Part shown: positions 23,633 through 32,700 of the stretch, piece by piece | Layout of the letters: every line of letters begins with the position of its first letter | Numbering within the stretch: the stretch's first letter is position 1 | Assembly: GCA_035685445.1 (NCBI GenBank) | Contig: DASSAK010000067.1 | Span: 1 to 64,000, forward strand | Length of the DNA: 64,000 nucleotides | Reading direction: 5' to 3' | From: DRGT01 sp035685445 | GTDB lineage: Archaea; Thermoproteota; Nitrososphaeria; Nitrososphaerales; Nitrosopumilaceae | Program-made: the position numbers and the translations under genes | Notes under the pieces: generated by a model | Told to the model about the DNA's origin: nothing | Database searches by the model: none | What the model saw: only the letters and a program-made list of their open reading frames with translations

Positions 23633-25036
23633 TTAACCTACAGAGCCATCCATTTCCAGTTTGATAAGCCTGTTAAGTTCAACAGCATATTCCATTGGAA
23701 GCTCTTTTGTAAATGGCTCCATGAATCCATTTACTATAAGGGATAATGCTTCTTCTTCTGTGAATCCTCTTGTCATCAAGTAAAAGATTTGCTCATCTCC
23801 GATTTTTCCAACAGTTGCTTCGTGAGTAACTGTAGCATCATCTTCATTGATTTCCATGTAAGGGTAAGTATCGGTTTTTGAGGTGTCATCTAGTAATAAG
23901 GCATCACATCTTACGGTAGATTTTACGTTTGTGGCACCTTCTGCAACCTTGAGCAATCCTCTGTAAGTGGAACGGCCGTTAAGACGACTAACTGACTTTG
24001 ATGTAATCTTTGATGTGGTGTTTGGTGCAACGTGTACCATCTTTGCTCCAGTGTCTTGATGTTGGTTCTTTCCTGCAAAAGCAATTGAAAGTGTTTCACC
24101 ATAAGCTCTTTCACCGAGCAAATAGATTCCAGGATACTTCATTGTAATTTTACTTCCAATGTTTCCATCAATCCATTCAACTGTTGCACCTTCATATGCA
24201 TAAGCACGTTTTGTTACAAGATTGTATACATCACTACTCCAGTTTTGGATTGTAGTGTAACGAAGCTTTGCATCTTTTAGAGCAACTAGCTCTACAACTG
24301 CAGAGTGTAATGATTCAGATGAATAAACAGGAGCTGTACAACCCTCAATATAATGAACTTCTGACCCCTCATCAGCAATGATCAAAGTTCTTTCAAATTG
24401 ACCAATGTTTTCTGCGTTAATTCTAAAGTATGCTTGCAATGGCATGTCAACTTTGACACCAGGTGGAACATAGATGAATGAACCTCCACTCCACACCGCA
24501 CTATTTAGTGCGGCAAATTTGTTATCTTCTGGAGGAATTATTTTTCCAAAATATTTTTTGAGAATTTCAGGATGTTTCTTTAATGCAGTATCAGTGTCTA
24601 AGAAAAGTACACCTTGTTTTTCCAAGTCCTCTCTTAGATTGTGGTACACGACTTCTGATTCATATTGAGCGCCAACTCCTGCAAGGAATTTCTTTTCTGC
24701 TTCTGGGATTCCTAGTTTATCAAATGTTTTTTTGACATCAGCTGGCACATCGTCCCAACTTTTTTCGGTTTTTTCAGAAGCCTTTGCATAATAATAGATA
24801 TTTTGAAAGTCAATAGAACTTAGATCAGCTCCCCATTTTGGCATGGGTTTTTTCATAAACACATCATAAGCTCTTAGTCTAAAGTCAAGCATCCATTGTG
24901 GTTCATTTTTCATTTTACTGATACCAACGACAGTTTCTTTTGAGAGTCCTTTCTTGCTAAGATGGACATACAACTCTGTAGAATCTTTGAAATCGTATTT
25001 TGAATAATCATCAACCTGAATATTTTCAGTTGCCAT
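23633..25036 (-). CDS. sufB: Fe-S cluster scaffold protein SufB
   Basis: A 467-residue SufB, the main scaffold on which a cluster is built. Family markers include WMLDFRLRAYDVF, DLEKQGVLFLDTDTAL, the beta-helix segment VHYIEGCTAPVYS with the conserved Cys, HVAPNTTSKITSKSVS, and ATVTHEATVGKIGDEQIFYL before the C-terminal FTEEEALSLIVNGFMEP. It is the first gene of the minus-strand suf operon (sufB-sufD-sufS-sufU-zinc ribbon). There is no frameshift. Confidence 0.95.
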   Translation of the reverse strand: MATENIQVDDYSKYDFKDSTELYVHLSKKGLSKETVVGISKMKNEPQWMLDFRLRAYDVFMKKPMPKWGADLSSIDFQNIYYYAKASEKTEKSWDDVPADVKKTFDKLGIPEAEKKFLAGVGAQYESEVVYHNLREDLEKQGVLFLDTDTALKKHPEILKKYFGKIIPPEDNKFAALNSAVWSGGSFIYVPPGVKVDMPLQAYFRINAENIGQFERTLIIADEGSEVHYIEGCTAPVYSSESLHSAVVELVALKDAKLRYTTIQNWSSDVYNLVTKRAYAYEGATVEWIDGNIGSKITMKYPGIYLLGERAYGETLSIAFAGKNQHQDTGAKMVHVAPNTTSKITSKSVSRLNGRSTYRGLLKVAEGATNVKSTVRCDALLLDDTSKTDTYPYMEINEDDATVTHEATVGKIGDEQIFYLMTRGFTEEEALSLIVNGFMEPFTKELPMEYAVELNRLIKLEMDGSVG

Positions 25037-25083
25037 TGATGAAATAACCCCGTTATATTATAAATACATGAGGAAAAATAGGT

Positions 25084-25099
25084 AAAGCTAAATAGCTTT
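25084..25099 (-). terminator. Hairpin at the hemD stop followed by a T-run
   Basis: On the minus strand AAAGCT-ATTT-AGCTTT forms a 6-bp hairpin overlapping the hemD stop codon and is followed by a run with five T. It is a plausible end of the hemL-hemC-cobA-hemD transcript before the sufB promoter. The stem is short, so confidence is modest. Confidence 0.4.
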
Positions 25100-25895
25100 A
25101 GCTAACGAAAATTTTTTTTATTGTATCAAATGCGCCTGGGACAGTATGCACTTTTGCAGGAATGTTTTCTACATGAAACTTTTGTAATTCATCTGCAGTA
25201 AATGGTCCTATTGCAACAACATTGATTCCCTGTAAAATTTTTAAAAGATTTTCTTCATCATAGTCTTTTAACATTATTTCAAAAAATGCTCGTACAGACG
25301 ATGCACTGGTAAAAATAATTCCATCTATCTTTGATTTTGAAAAAAGTTCTCTAAATTCATTCCACTGTGTTGTATCACGAAATGCGCATACATCATAAAG
25401 ATGAAGTTCGTCAACAACAAGGCCGATCTTTTCAAGTAATTGTTTTAGAAAAGGAGTTGATGCGCCACTTCTTGGTACGATAACTTTTTTTCCGACAGCG
25501 TTGAGTTTTGTAAAAATTTCACCCACACCAACTGATGAAAATCTTTTTGGCATGTATGATACCCTGATTCCTTCGTTTTCAAGTGCTTCTTTTGTTTTTG
25601 GGCCAACTGCAATCACAATTGTATTTGCAACTGCAAGTTGTAATTGTTGTAATTTCGACATCTGTTTTGCCATATCAAAGAGTAGTTTGACGGCTTTTGA
25701 GCTCATAAACACAGAATAATCAGGATTTTCTGATTTCAGATGATTAAGAAAGTCTTCAACAATTTTTTCTCCTTTACTAACTAGCTCTATTGTTGGAAGA
25801 GACAGTGGTTTTGCGCCATCTTTTGTCATTAGTTCAATAAATTCTCGAGAATCATCTTTTGAACGAGTGATTGCAATTGTTTTTCCTTGAAGCAT
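25098..25895 (-). CDS. hemD: Uroporphyrinogen-III synthase
   Basis: A 265-residue HemD that cyclises hydroxymethylbilane with inversion of ring D. This family is poorly conserved, but the two-domain pattern is visible: KTIAITRSKDDSREFIELM at the start, VFMSSKAVKLLFDM, then IPRSGAS-like VPRSGASTPFLKQLL, and IIFTSASSVRAFFEIM near the end. I choose the ATG at 25895, which shares its A with the cobA stop (TAATG); a TTG at 25904 is possible. It is the last gene of the locus and is followed by a hairpin. Confidence 0.88.
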   Translation of the reverse strand: MLQGKTIAITRSKDDSREFIELMTKDGAKPLSLPTIELVSKGEKIVEDFLNHLKSENPDYSVFMSSKAVKLLFDMAKQMSKLQQLQLAVANTIVIAVGPKTKEALENEGIRVSYMPKRFSSVGVGEIFTKLNAVGKKVIVPRSGASTPFLKQLLEKIGLVVDELHLYDVCAFRDTTQWNEFRELFSKSKIDGIIFTSASSVRAFFEIMLKDYDEENLLKILQGINVVAIGPFTADELQKFHVENIPAKVHTVPGAFDTIKKIFVS

Positions 25896-26635
25896 TATTT
25901 CCAACCTATTGTTTTTGAAAGATTAACAACTTTGCCTATTATAATTATAGAGGGAGGTTTGATTTTTTGTTGTTTTACTTTTTGTGCAATATTTGTGATT
26001 GTGCCTTTGATTGTTTTATGTTTTGAAGTTGTTCCGTTTTGAATTACTGCTACGGGAGTGTTTTTTGCCATACCACCTTTGACCAATTCCTTGCAAATAA
26101 TATCGATTCGTGAAAGCCCCATCATAATTACAATGGTGTCAACGGATTTTGCTAATTTTTTCCATTTTACAGATTCCTTTTTCTTTTCAGGATCCTCATG
26201 CCCAGTAACAAAAACTACTGAGGATGCATGTTTTCTATGCGTGAGGGGAATTCCAGAATAGGTTGCAGAACCAATTCCAGAGGTAATTCCTGGAATAATT
26301 TCACATTTTATTTTGTTTTTTTTAAGAAATTCTGCTTCTTCACCTCCTCGTCCAAAAATTATTGGGTCTCCACCCTTCAATCTAACAACAGTTTTTTTCT
26401 TTTTTGCAAACTTTACCATCAAATCGTTGGTACTATCTTGGTGTTTGTAATCATCACCCACTTCACGTCCAACATAGATTTTCTTAGATTTTTTTGGAAT
26501 GATTGAAAGAATTTTTTTACTGACTAGTCTGTCGTATAGTACAACATCTGCCTTTTTCAAAAGCTCAACAGCTTTAACAGTAATTAATTTGTCATCTCCT
26601 GGACCTGCACCAACAAGATATACCTTTCCACTCAT
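25895..26635 (-). CDS. cobA: Uroporphyrinogen-III C-methyltransferase
   Basis: A 246-residue SUMT enzyme that methylates uroporphyrinogen III at C2 and C7 with S-adenosylmethionine to make precorrin-2. The family blocks are all present: KVYLVGAGPGDDKLIT, VVLYDRLVS, VVRLKGGDPIIFGRGGEEA, EIIPGITSGIGSATYSGIPLTHR, and VIMMGLSRI. The ATG at 26635 overlaps the hemC stop as ATGA, and earlier in-frame codons would lie inside hemC. Its product goes to the dehydrogenase at 10659 and then to siroheme, or possibly to cobalamin. Confidence 0.95.
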   Translation of the reverse strand: MSGKVYLVGAGPGDDKLITVKAVELLKKADVVLYDRLVSKKILSIIPKKSKKIYVGREVGDDYKHQDSTNDLMVKFAKKKKTVVRLKGGDPIIFGRGGEEAEFLKKNKIKCEIIPGITSGIGSATYSGIPLTHRKHASSVVFVTGHEDPEKKKESVKWKKLAKSVDTIVIMMGLSRIDIICKELVKGGMAKNTPVAVIQNGTTSKHKTIKGTITNIAQKVKQQKIKPPSIIIIGKVVNLSKTIGWK

Positions 26636-27567
26636 TTTTTGTTCCACTCCTCTACTTTTTCTCTCCAATTTAATGCAAGTTCATTTACTCCTTTGGCAGC
26701 AAGTTCTTCTCCAACAAGTTTACCCAGTTCATTTGGGTTAGTTTTTTTTCCAGTTTTTTTAACAAAAAGCGATTTTCCCCCATCAACTGAAAACGCCATT
26801 ACCTGTAATGATAGTTCTTGGCCATTTGATTTTGCATAAGCCCCAACAGGAAATCTACAACCAGATTCTACAAAATTTGATAAAGCACGTTCTGCTTCAA
26901 TTTCAATTCTTGTATCAGGATCTTCAATTTTTTTTAGCATAGAAATTGTTTCAACATCATCAGCTCTTGCAATAATTGCTAATGCTCCTTGACCGGGGGA
27001 TGGAAAAAAATCTTTGAGTGATAAATTTGAGAACTTTACAACTAGTCCCAGTCTTGAGATTCCTGCTTGTGCTAGAACTATGGCGTGATACTTTGTGTCA
27101 TCAATTTTTTTTATTCGCGTTTCTATATTTCCACGAATTGGTTTTACTATCAGATCTGGTCGCTTTCTTGAAATTTGAACTGCTCTTCGAAGACTACTTG
27201 TTCCAATGATTGAACCAGATTCAATGTTTTCGAGAGTTTTGTTTTTAGTTGAAATAAAAACATCATTTGGTGACTCTCGTTTTGGAACACATGCAAGAAT
27301 TAGATTCTCTGGAAGTTTTGAAGGCACATCTTTCATACTATGAACTGCAAAATCTACCTCTTTTTCAGCCACTGCTCTATCTACCTCTTTTTCAAAAATT
27401 CCTTTTTGGTCAATGGTAAACAGTGGACGTGCGTCAGTGTCTCCTTTGGTTTTGATTGTTTTTATTTCAAATTCATCATGAGGGTTTGTTTTTTTTAATT
27501 CAGAAATAACCCAGTTTGTTTGTGCAAGAGAAAGCTGGCTTCCCCTTGTTCCAATTTTGTATTTCAA
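26632..27567 (-). CDS. hemC: Porphobilinogen deaminase (hydroxymethylbilane synthase)
   Basis: A 311-residue HemC that polymerises four porphobilinogens on a dipyrromethane cofactor. N-terminal IGTRGSQLSLAQTNWV, VHSMKDVPSKLP with the catalytic Asp region, GTSSLRRAVQISRKRPDL, and the cofactor-attachment Cys in FVESGCRFPVGAYA are all seen. The start is TTG, overlapping the hemL stop (TTGA). The length is standard. The Lys/Trp-rich C-terminal end is ordinary. Confidence 0.95.
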   Translation of the reverse strand: MKYKIGTRGSQLSLAQTNWVISELKKTNPHDEFEIKTIKTKGDTDARPLFTIDQKGIFEKEVDRAVAEKEVDFAVHSMKDVPSKLPENLILACVPKRESPNDVFISTKNKTLENIESGSIIGTSSLRRAVQISRKRPDLIVKPIRGNIETRIKKIDDTKYHAIVLAQAGISRLGLVVKFSNLSLKDFFPSPGQGALAIIARADDVETISMLKKIEDPDTRIEIEAERALSNFVESGCRFPVGAYAKSNGQELSLQVMAFSVDGGKSLFVKKTGKKTNPNELGKLVGEELAAKGVNELALNWREKVEEWNKK

Positions 27568-28841
27568 TTTTTCACCGCTTTTAGCGCATAGTGATATGCG
27601 TTTAGCGCATCATTAAAGTCAGTCTTGGTATGGGCATCTGAGAGAAAAACAACTTCAAACTGTGATGGTGCCACAAAAACGCCTTTTTTTAATAATGAAC
27701 GAAATAGTTTCTCGAATTTTTTTGTATCAGATTTTTTTGCAGTTTTATAATCCACAACAGGGTTTTTTGTAAAAAAAATCTGAAGCATTGATGCTGTAAA
27801 ATTAATCTGATGAGGTATTTTCATATCAATTGCAATATCATCCATGGCCCTTGCAAGCAAAGCACAATATCGTTCCAGTTTAGAGTATAGTTTATTTTTG
27901 ATTTTATTCATTGTGGAAATTGAGCTTATTGCTGCGCTAACTGAAATTGGATTGCCTGCAAACGTACTTGCCTGATACACTTTGCCGCCAGGGGTAAGCT
28001 GATCCATAATCTCTTTTTTACCACCAACTGCTGCAATCGTAAATCCGTTGCCAAGCGCTTTCCCCAAAGTTGTTATGTCAGGTTTGATTCCAAAGTGTTG
28101 TTGTGCACCACCAGGTGAAACTCTAAACCCAGTTACAATTTCATCAAAGATTAATGGAATGTTATTTTCTTTAGTAATTTTTCTAATATCTTTAAGAAAA
28201 TTTTTCTCTGGTAGAATTAATCCCATGTTCGCAAGTATTGGTTCAACTATAACTCCAGCAATGTCTTTGTTTTTTTTAATTACTTTTTGTAATTCTTCGG
28301 AATTATTGTATTGAACCACAAGTGTATTTTTTGAAACTTCCTTTAATCCACCTTCTGAAACTGAAATTCCGTGATGTGCAGATCCAGATCCTGCCTTAAC
28401 TAAAACAGAATCATGGGCGCCATGATAGCATCCTTCAAACTTTATAATTTTATTTTTCTTTGTAAAACCACGTGCTAATCTAATTGCAGTCATTGTTGCT
28501 TCTGCACCAGTGTTTACAAGACGAACTTTGTTAATTGATGGAAAGTTTTTGATGATTAATTTTGATAATTTTATTTCTTGTTCTGAGGGAGTGCCAAACA
28601 TTGTTCCATTTTTTAGCTGTTTTGAAACTGATGAAATTATTTCTTTTCTTGAATGGCCAAGTAATATAGCTCCATAGCCATTGCAAAAATCAATGTAACG
28701 ATTGTTATCCTCATCCCAAATATGACCACCTTGTGATTTTTTTGTAAAGAACGGATACGGAGTATAATATCTAACAGGACTGTTGACTCCTGATGGAATT
28801 ACTCGTTTTGCTTCTTCAAAGAGTTTTTTTGATTTTACCAT
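27564..28841 (-). CDS. hemL: Glutamate-1-semialdehyde 2,1-aminomutase
   Basis: A 425-residue PLP enzyme making 5-aminolevulinate from the HemA product. Family features are GVNSPVRYYTPYPFF, VNTGAEATMTAIRLARGFT, EGCYHGAHDSVLVKAGSG, EPILANMGLILP, FDEIVTGFRV and the PLP Lys in TTLGKALGNGF. It is the first gene of tetrapyrrole locus 2 (hemL-hemC-cobA-hemD) and all junctions overlap by 1-4 bp, so this is one transcript. hemA, hemB and the later enzymes lie 12 kb away on the other strand. Confidence 0.96.
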   Translation of the reverse strand: MVKSKKLFEEAKRVIPSGVNSPVRYYTPYPFFTKKSQGGHIWDEDNNRYIDFCNGYGAILLGHSRKEIISSVSKQLKNGTMFGTPSEQEIKLSKLIIKNFPSINKVRLVNTGAEATMTAIRLARGFTKKNKIIKFEGCYHGAHDSVLVKAGSGSAHHGISVSEGGLKEVSKNTLVVQYNNSEELQKVIKKNKDIAGVIVEPILANMGLILPEKNFLKDIRKITKENNIPLIFDEIVTGFRVSPGGAQQHFGIKPDITTLGKALGNGFTIAAVGGKKEIMDQLTPGGKVYQASTFAGNPISVSAAISSISTMNKIKNKLYSKLERYCALLARAMDDIAIDMKIPHQINFTASMLQIFFTKNPVVDYKTAKKSDTKKFEKLFRSLLKKGVFVAPSQFEVVFLSDAHTKTDFNDALNAYHYALKAVKN

Positions 28842-28895
28842 ACTTGGAATGAATTTTGGCTCTTTTTATTCGTAATATTCCCCACAAAGGTAAAA

Positions 28896-29567
28896 TTACT
28901 TGTTGGTTTTAGAGAGAATTTTTTTCTTGTATATCAGCGCAATTATTGCAGAGCCCACCAAAGGGGCGGTTAGATATATCCATAGATCATCATATATTCC
29001 TGCAACTAAAGCAGGGGACAATGAGCGAATTGGATTCATTGACGCACCTGAAATTATTCGAAAAAGAATAACATCTATTCCAATTATTCCTCCAACTGCC
29101 AATCCAGTAAATTTGTTCAAAGATTTTTTGTGAGTTACAATAAGAATTACTGTCATTAGAAAAAATGTTGCCAGAATTTCTACTGCAAAAATTAAACCAA
29201 GCGAGTACGAATAATTTCCAAAAGTCATTCCTAAAGAAGCAAAATCTCCTATGACAAATTTTACAAAGAGGCTTCCAAGAATTGCGCCAATTGCTTGTGC
29301 GCTAAAGTAAACAGGTAATTGTTTTGTTTTAATGTGACCTGTAATCAAAAAACCAAGTGTCACCGCAGGATTAAAGTGTGCCATAGAGTATTTTCCAAAC
29401 ACATAGACAAGAATTGTTAAACCAATAAAATGCATTGCAGCAATAAACAAAGTACCCAAAGTTTCTTCCATTCTTCCATCAAAAACTACAGAGCCAGTTG
29501 CTGCAACTAGTAATCCAAAAGTACCAAATAGTTCTGCAAAAAAGATTTTTCCAGTTTCATCCATCAA
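28896..29567 (-). CDS. Aquaporin / MIP-family channel
   Basis: A 223-residue major intrinsic protein with six transmembrane segments. The first pore motif is HFNPAVTLGF (NPA), the second is SMNPIRSLSPA. The second motif has Ile in place of the Ala of NPA, while the selectivity-filter Arg after it is retained. It probably conducts water or small neutral solutes such as ammonia or glycerol. For an ammonia oxidiser ammonia permeation is tempting but speculative. It is transcribed alone on the minus strand between hemL and the giant secreted protein. Confidence 0.88.
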   Translation of the reverse strand: MMDETGKIFFAELFGTFGLLVAATGSVVFDGRMEETLGTLFIAAMHFIGLTILVYVFGKYSMAHFNPAVTLGFLITGHIKTKQLPVYFSAQAIGAILGSLFVKFVIGDFASLGMTFGNYSYSLGLIFAVEILATFFLMTVILIVTHKKSLNKFTGLAVGGIIGIDVILFRIISGASMNPIRSLSPALVAGIYDDLWIYLTAPLVGSAIIALIYKKKILSKTNK

Positions 29568-29647
29568 AAGAGGTCAATTATGTACTAAATAAAAACAACT
29601 AAGGCGTCATTGTTTTGTCTTGTATACACCAGTCCAGGTTTTGGTTT

Positions 29648-29662
29648 CCCTTAAATCAAGGG
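29648..29662. repeat. Short inverted repeat downstream of the giant secreted gene
   Basis: CCCTT-AAATC-AAGGG forms a 5-bp stem with a 5-nt loop in the 141-bp gap between the giant gene and the aquaporin. It has no T-run on the minus strand, so a terminator role is uncertain. Nothing else is visible in this gap. Confidence 0.25.
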
Positions 29663-29708
29663 ATATAGAACTATTATTAAATTGTAAAACAGTTAACTAG
29701 AATTAAAA

Positions 29709-32700
29709 TTATGACTCACATTTAATAACCAAGTCGCTATCCTGGTTACTGATACATGAATCATTGTCATCTCCACCATCAATTACATCCATTCCAGTAC
29801 CAGCAGTAATGGTATCTGAACCCGATTGGCCTTTAATGATGTCATTTCCTTCATTACCATTTAGCCCATCATTTCCTTGATCACCAAAAATAATGTCATC
29901 TCCTTCACCGCCAAAGATGCAATCGTTTCCCTTATCACCACTAATGATGTCATCACCACCATAACCAAAGATCAAATCAGGCAGAGTTGTTCCAGTGATA
30001 ATGTCCTCACCAGGAGTTCCTTCAATCATGTTATAGTACGAGATTGGTTTGCCACATGCTTGAACATCTACTGTCTGAGTTGCACTAGCTGAATTTCCAA
30101 GAGAGTCTATTGCAGTCCAAGTGATTATGGTTTGTCCAAGTGGAAATGTTTCAGGAGCATCATTAGAAATACTCGGTGAAGGATCTGCAAGGTCTTCACT
30201 TGTAGCATTTCCAATTGGAACAACTGTTTCAATACCAGTAGCATCGATTACTACATTATCTGGAACAATTAATTCTGGTGCAGTAGTATCAACAATGATG
30301 ATTTTTTGAGTTGCAGTTGCAGAGTTTCCTGCCTCATCAGTTGCAGTCCATGTTACCATAGTGTCTCCTAATTCAAATACAGATGGAGCATCACTTGTAA
30401 CAGATACCTCACTAATGCGGTCATTTGCTTTTGGTGGGTTTAGAGAGACAGTATTATTCCTAGCAGATGTTGCCTCCAAAGTTACATCAGTAACTGGTTC
30501 AATTGTTGGAGGGGTTGTATCAACTACAGAGACTGTCTGTGTTGCATTTGCTGAATTTCCAGAAGTGTCTGTAGCAATCCAGGTAACTAGTGTATCACCT
30601 AATGAAAATAGCGATGGTGCGTCATTTGTTATTGTATCAAGTCCAACTGCATCTGTTGCCGTAGCCTGTATTAGTGTCACTGTATTATTGTTAATTGATT
30701 GAGCTTCTACAATAATATCTGAGGGAGGGGTTATTGTTGGCGGAGTTGTGTCAATTATTGAAATTTGTTGAATTTTTGTTGCAGTATTTCCAGCTGCATC
30801 AGTTGCGTTCCACGTTATCGATGTTAAGCCTAATGGAAATGTTTCAGGTGCATCGTTTGTGATTGATGTGACTCCAACTGCATCAGAATAAGTTGCGGTT
30901 CCATATTCTACTACATTTCCTTGTGCACCAGTTGCTTCAACTGTCTTTGTTGGTGGAGGAGTTAATTTTGGAGCAGTTGTATCTACAACTGAAACTATTT
31001 GCTCTAAAACAGCCGAGTTTCCAGCAGCATCAGTTGCATTCCACGTAACAATTGTATCCCCAACCGAAAAGAATGATGGTGTATCATTCTCTAATGAAAC
31101 AACACCAACTGCATCCTCTGTAGTTGGAGGATTCAATTCTATTTTATTTTGAGTTTCAGATGTGGCTTCAACATTAATTTTCTCACCAGGAATTATTTCT
31201 GGTGGAGTTGTATCTACAACTGAGACTGTCTGTGTTGCATTTGCTGAATTTCCAGAAGTGTCTATAGCAATCCAGGTAACTAATGTATCACCTAAGGGAA
31301 ATGTTGGAGGAGCATCGTTTGATACAGATTCAATTCCCACAACATCAGTTGCATTTGCTACACCTATTGTAACCTGATTTTCCGATGGATCAACTGCTTC
31401 AAAGGTTACATTGGCTGGGGCGGTTATTGTTGGGGCTATTGTATCAACGACTGAAATTGTTTGGTTTGCACTATTTTCATTTCCGTGTAAATCAATTACA
31501 GTCCATGTTACTGTGGTGTTACCTAGCTGAAAGATTTGAGGAGCGTTATTTGTGAGGGTTAAGACCCCAACAGCATCAGAGACTGTGGCATTACCAATTT
31601 GTACACTAGTTCCATTTGGCCCTTCAGCCTCTGCGGTAATATTTTGAGGTGGAATGATTTCAGGAGAAGTTGAATCCACTACTGAAATAATTTGAGTTGC
31701 ATTAATAGAATTTCCAGAGGTATCAGATGCCGTCCAAGTTACGGTCGTCATTCCAATTGGAAAAGAGTTTGGTGCATCATTTACGATGGATGCTATTTCT
31801 ACTTTGTCAGTTACTTTTGGTTGGCCCAAATCTGCAAAGTTTTCATCAGGATCTGTTGCTTCTATTGTGATGTCTTTTAGACCCGTTATTTTTGGTGGTG
31901 TTGTATCAACTATTGAAACAATTTGTTCAACAATTGCTTCATTGTCATATGAATCAGTAACAGTCCATGTTACAGTTGTGTTTCCAAATGGGAATGTATC
32001 TGGTGCATCGTTTGTAATTGAAGAGATTTCAGAAATATCTTCTACAACAACCTCACCCAAGTCGACAGTGTTTTCTTCAGCATTAATTGCTTCACGGATT
32101 ATATTTTTAGTAATATTAACAAATGGAGCTGTTGTGTCAACAACGCTTACAATTTGTTGAACTGTGGCAGAATTACCAGAAGCATCTGTTGCAGTCCAAT
32201 TTACTATTGTATCACCAATTGGATAGGCGGCAAGACCATCATTTGTGATTGTAACTTGTTGAACATCTGTAGCATTAATTGTTCCAATATTTACATGATT
32301 GCTGTTAGTTGAAAGTGCTTCAAAGGTAATGTTTTCTGGAGGAATTATTATTGGTGGGGTTGTGTCAACAACTGTAACTAGTTGTTTATCACTTACTGTG
32401 TTTCCAGAATTATCTGACACTAACCATGTAACGGTTGTATTTCCCATTCCAAAAAATGGCGGTGCATCGTTTGTGATTGATAAAATTTCTCCGTTATCAA
32501 TAACTGTAGCCTCACCTAAATAGACCTCATTTTGGTCTAGCGATGTGGCCTCAAAAGTAACATCTGCCGGAACATGAAGTGTGGGCTTTGAGGTGTCAAT
32601 AATTGTCACCTTTTGCGGTACAGTTGAAGTGTTTCCCATTACGTCTGTGGCAGTCCAAGTGACTATTGTTTCACCAATTGGAAAAGAGGTAGGCGCATCA

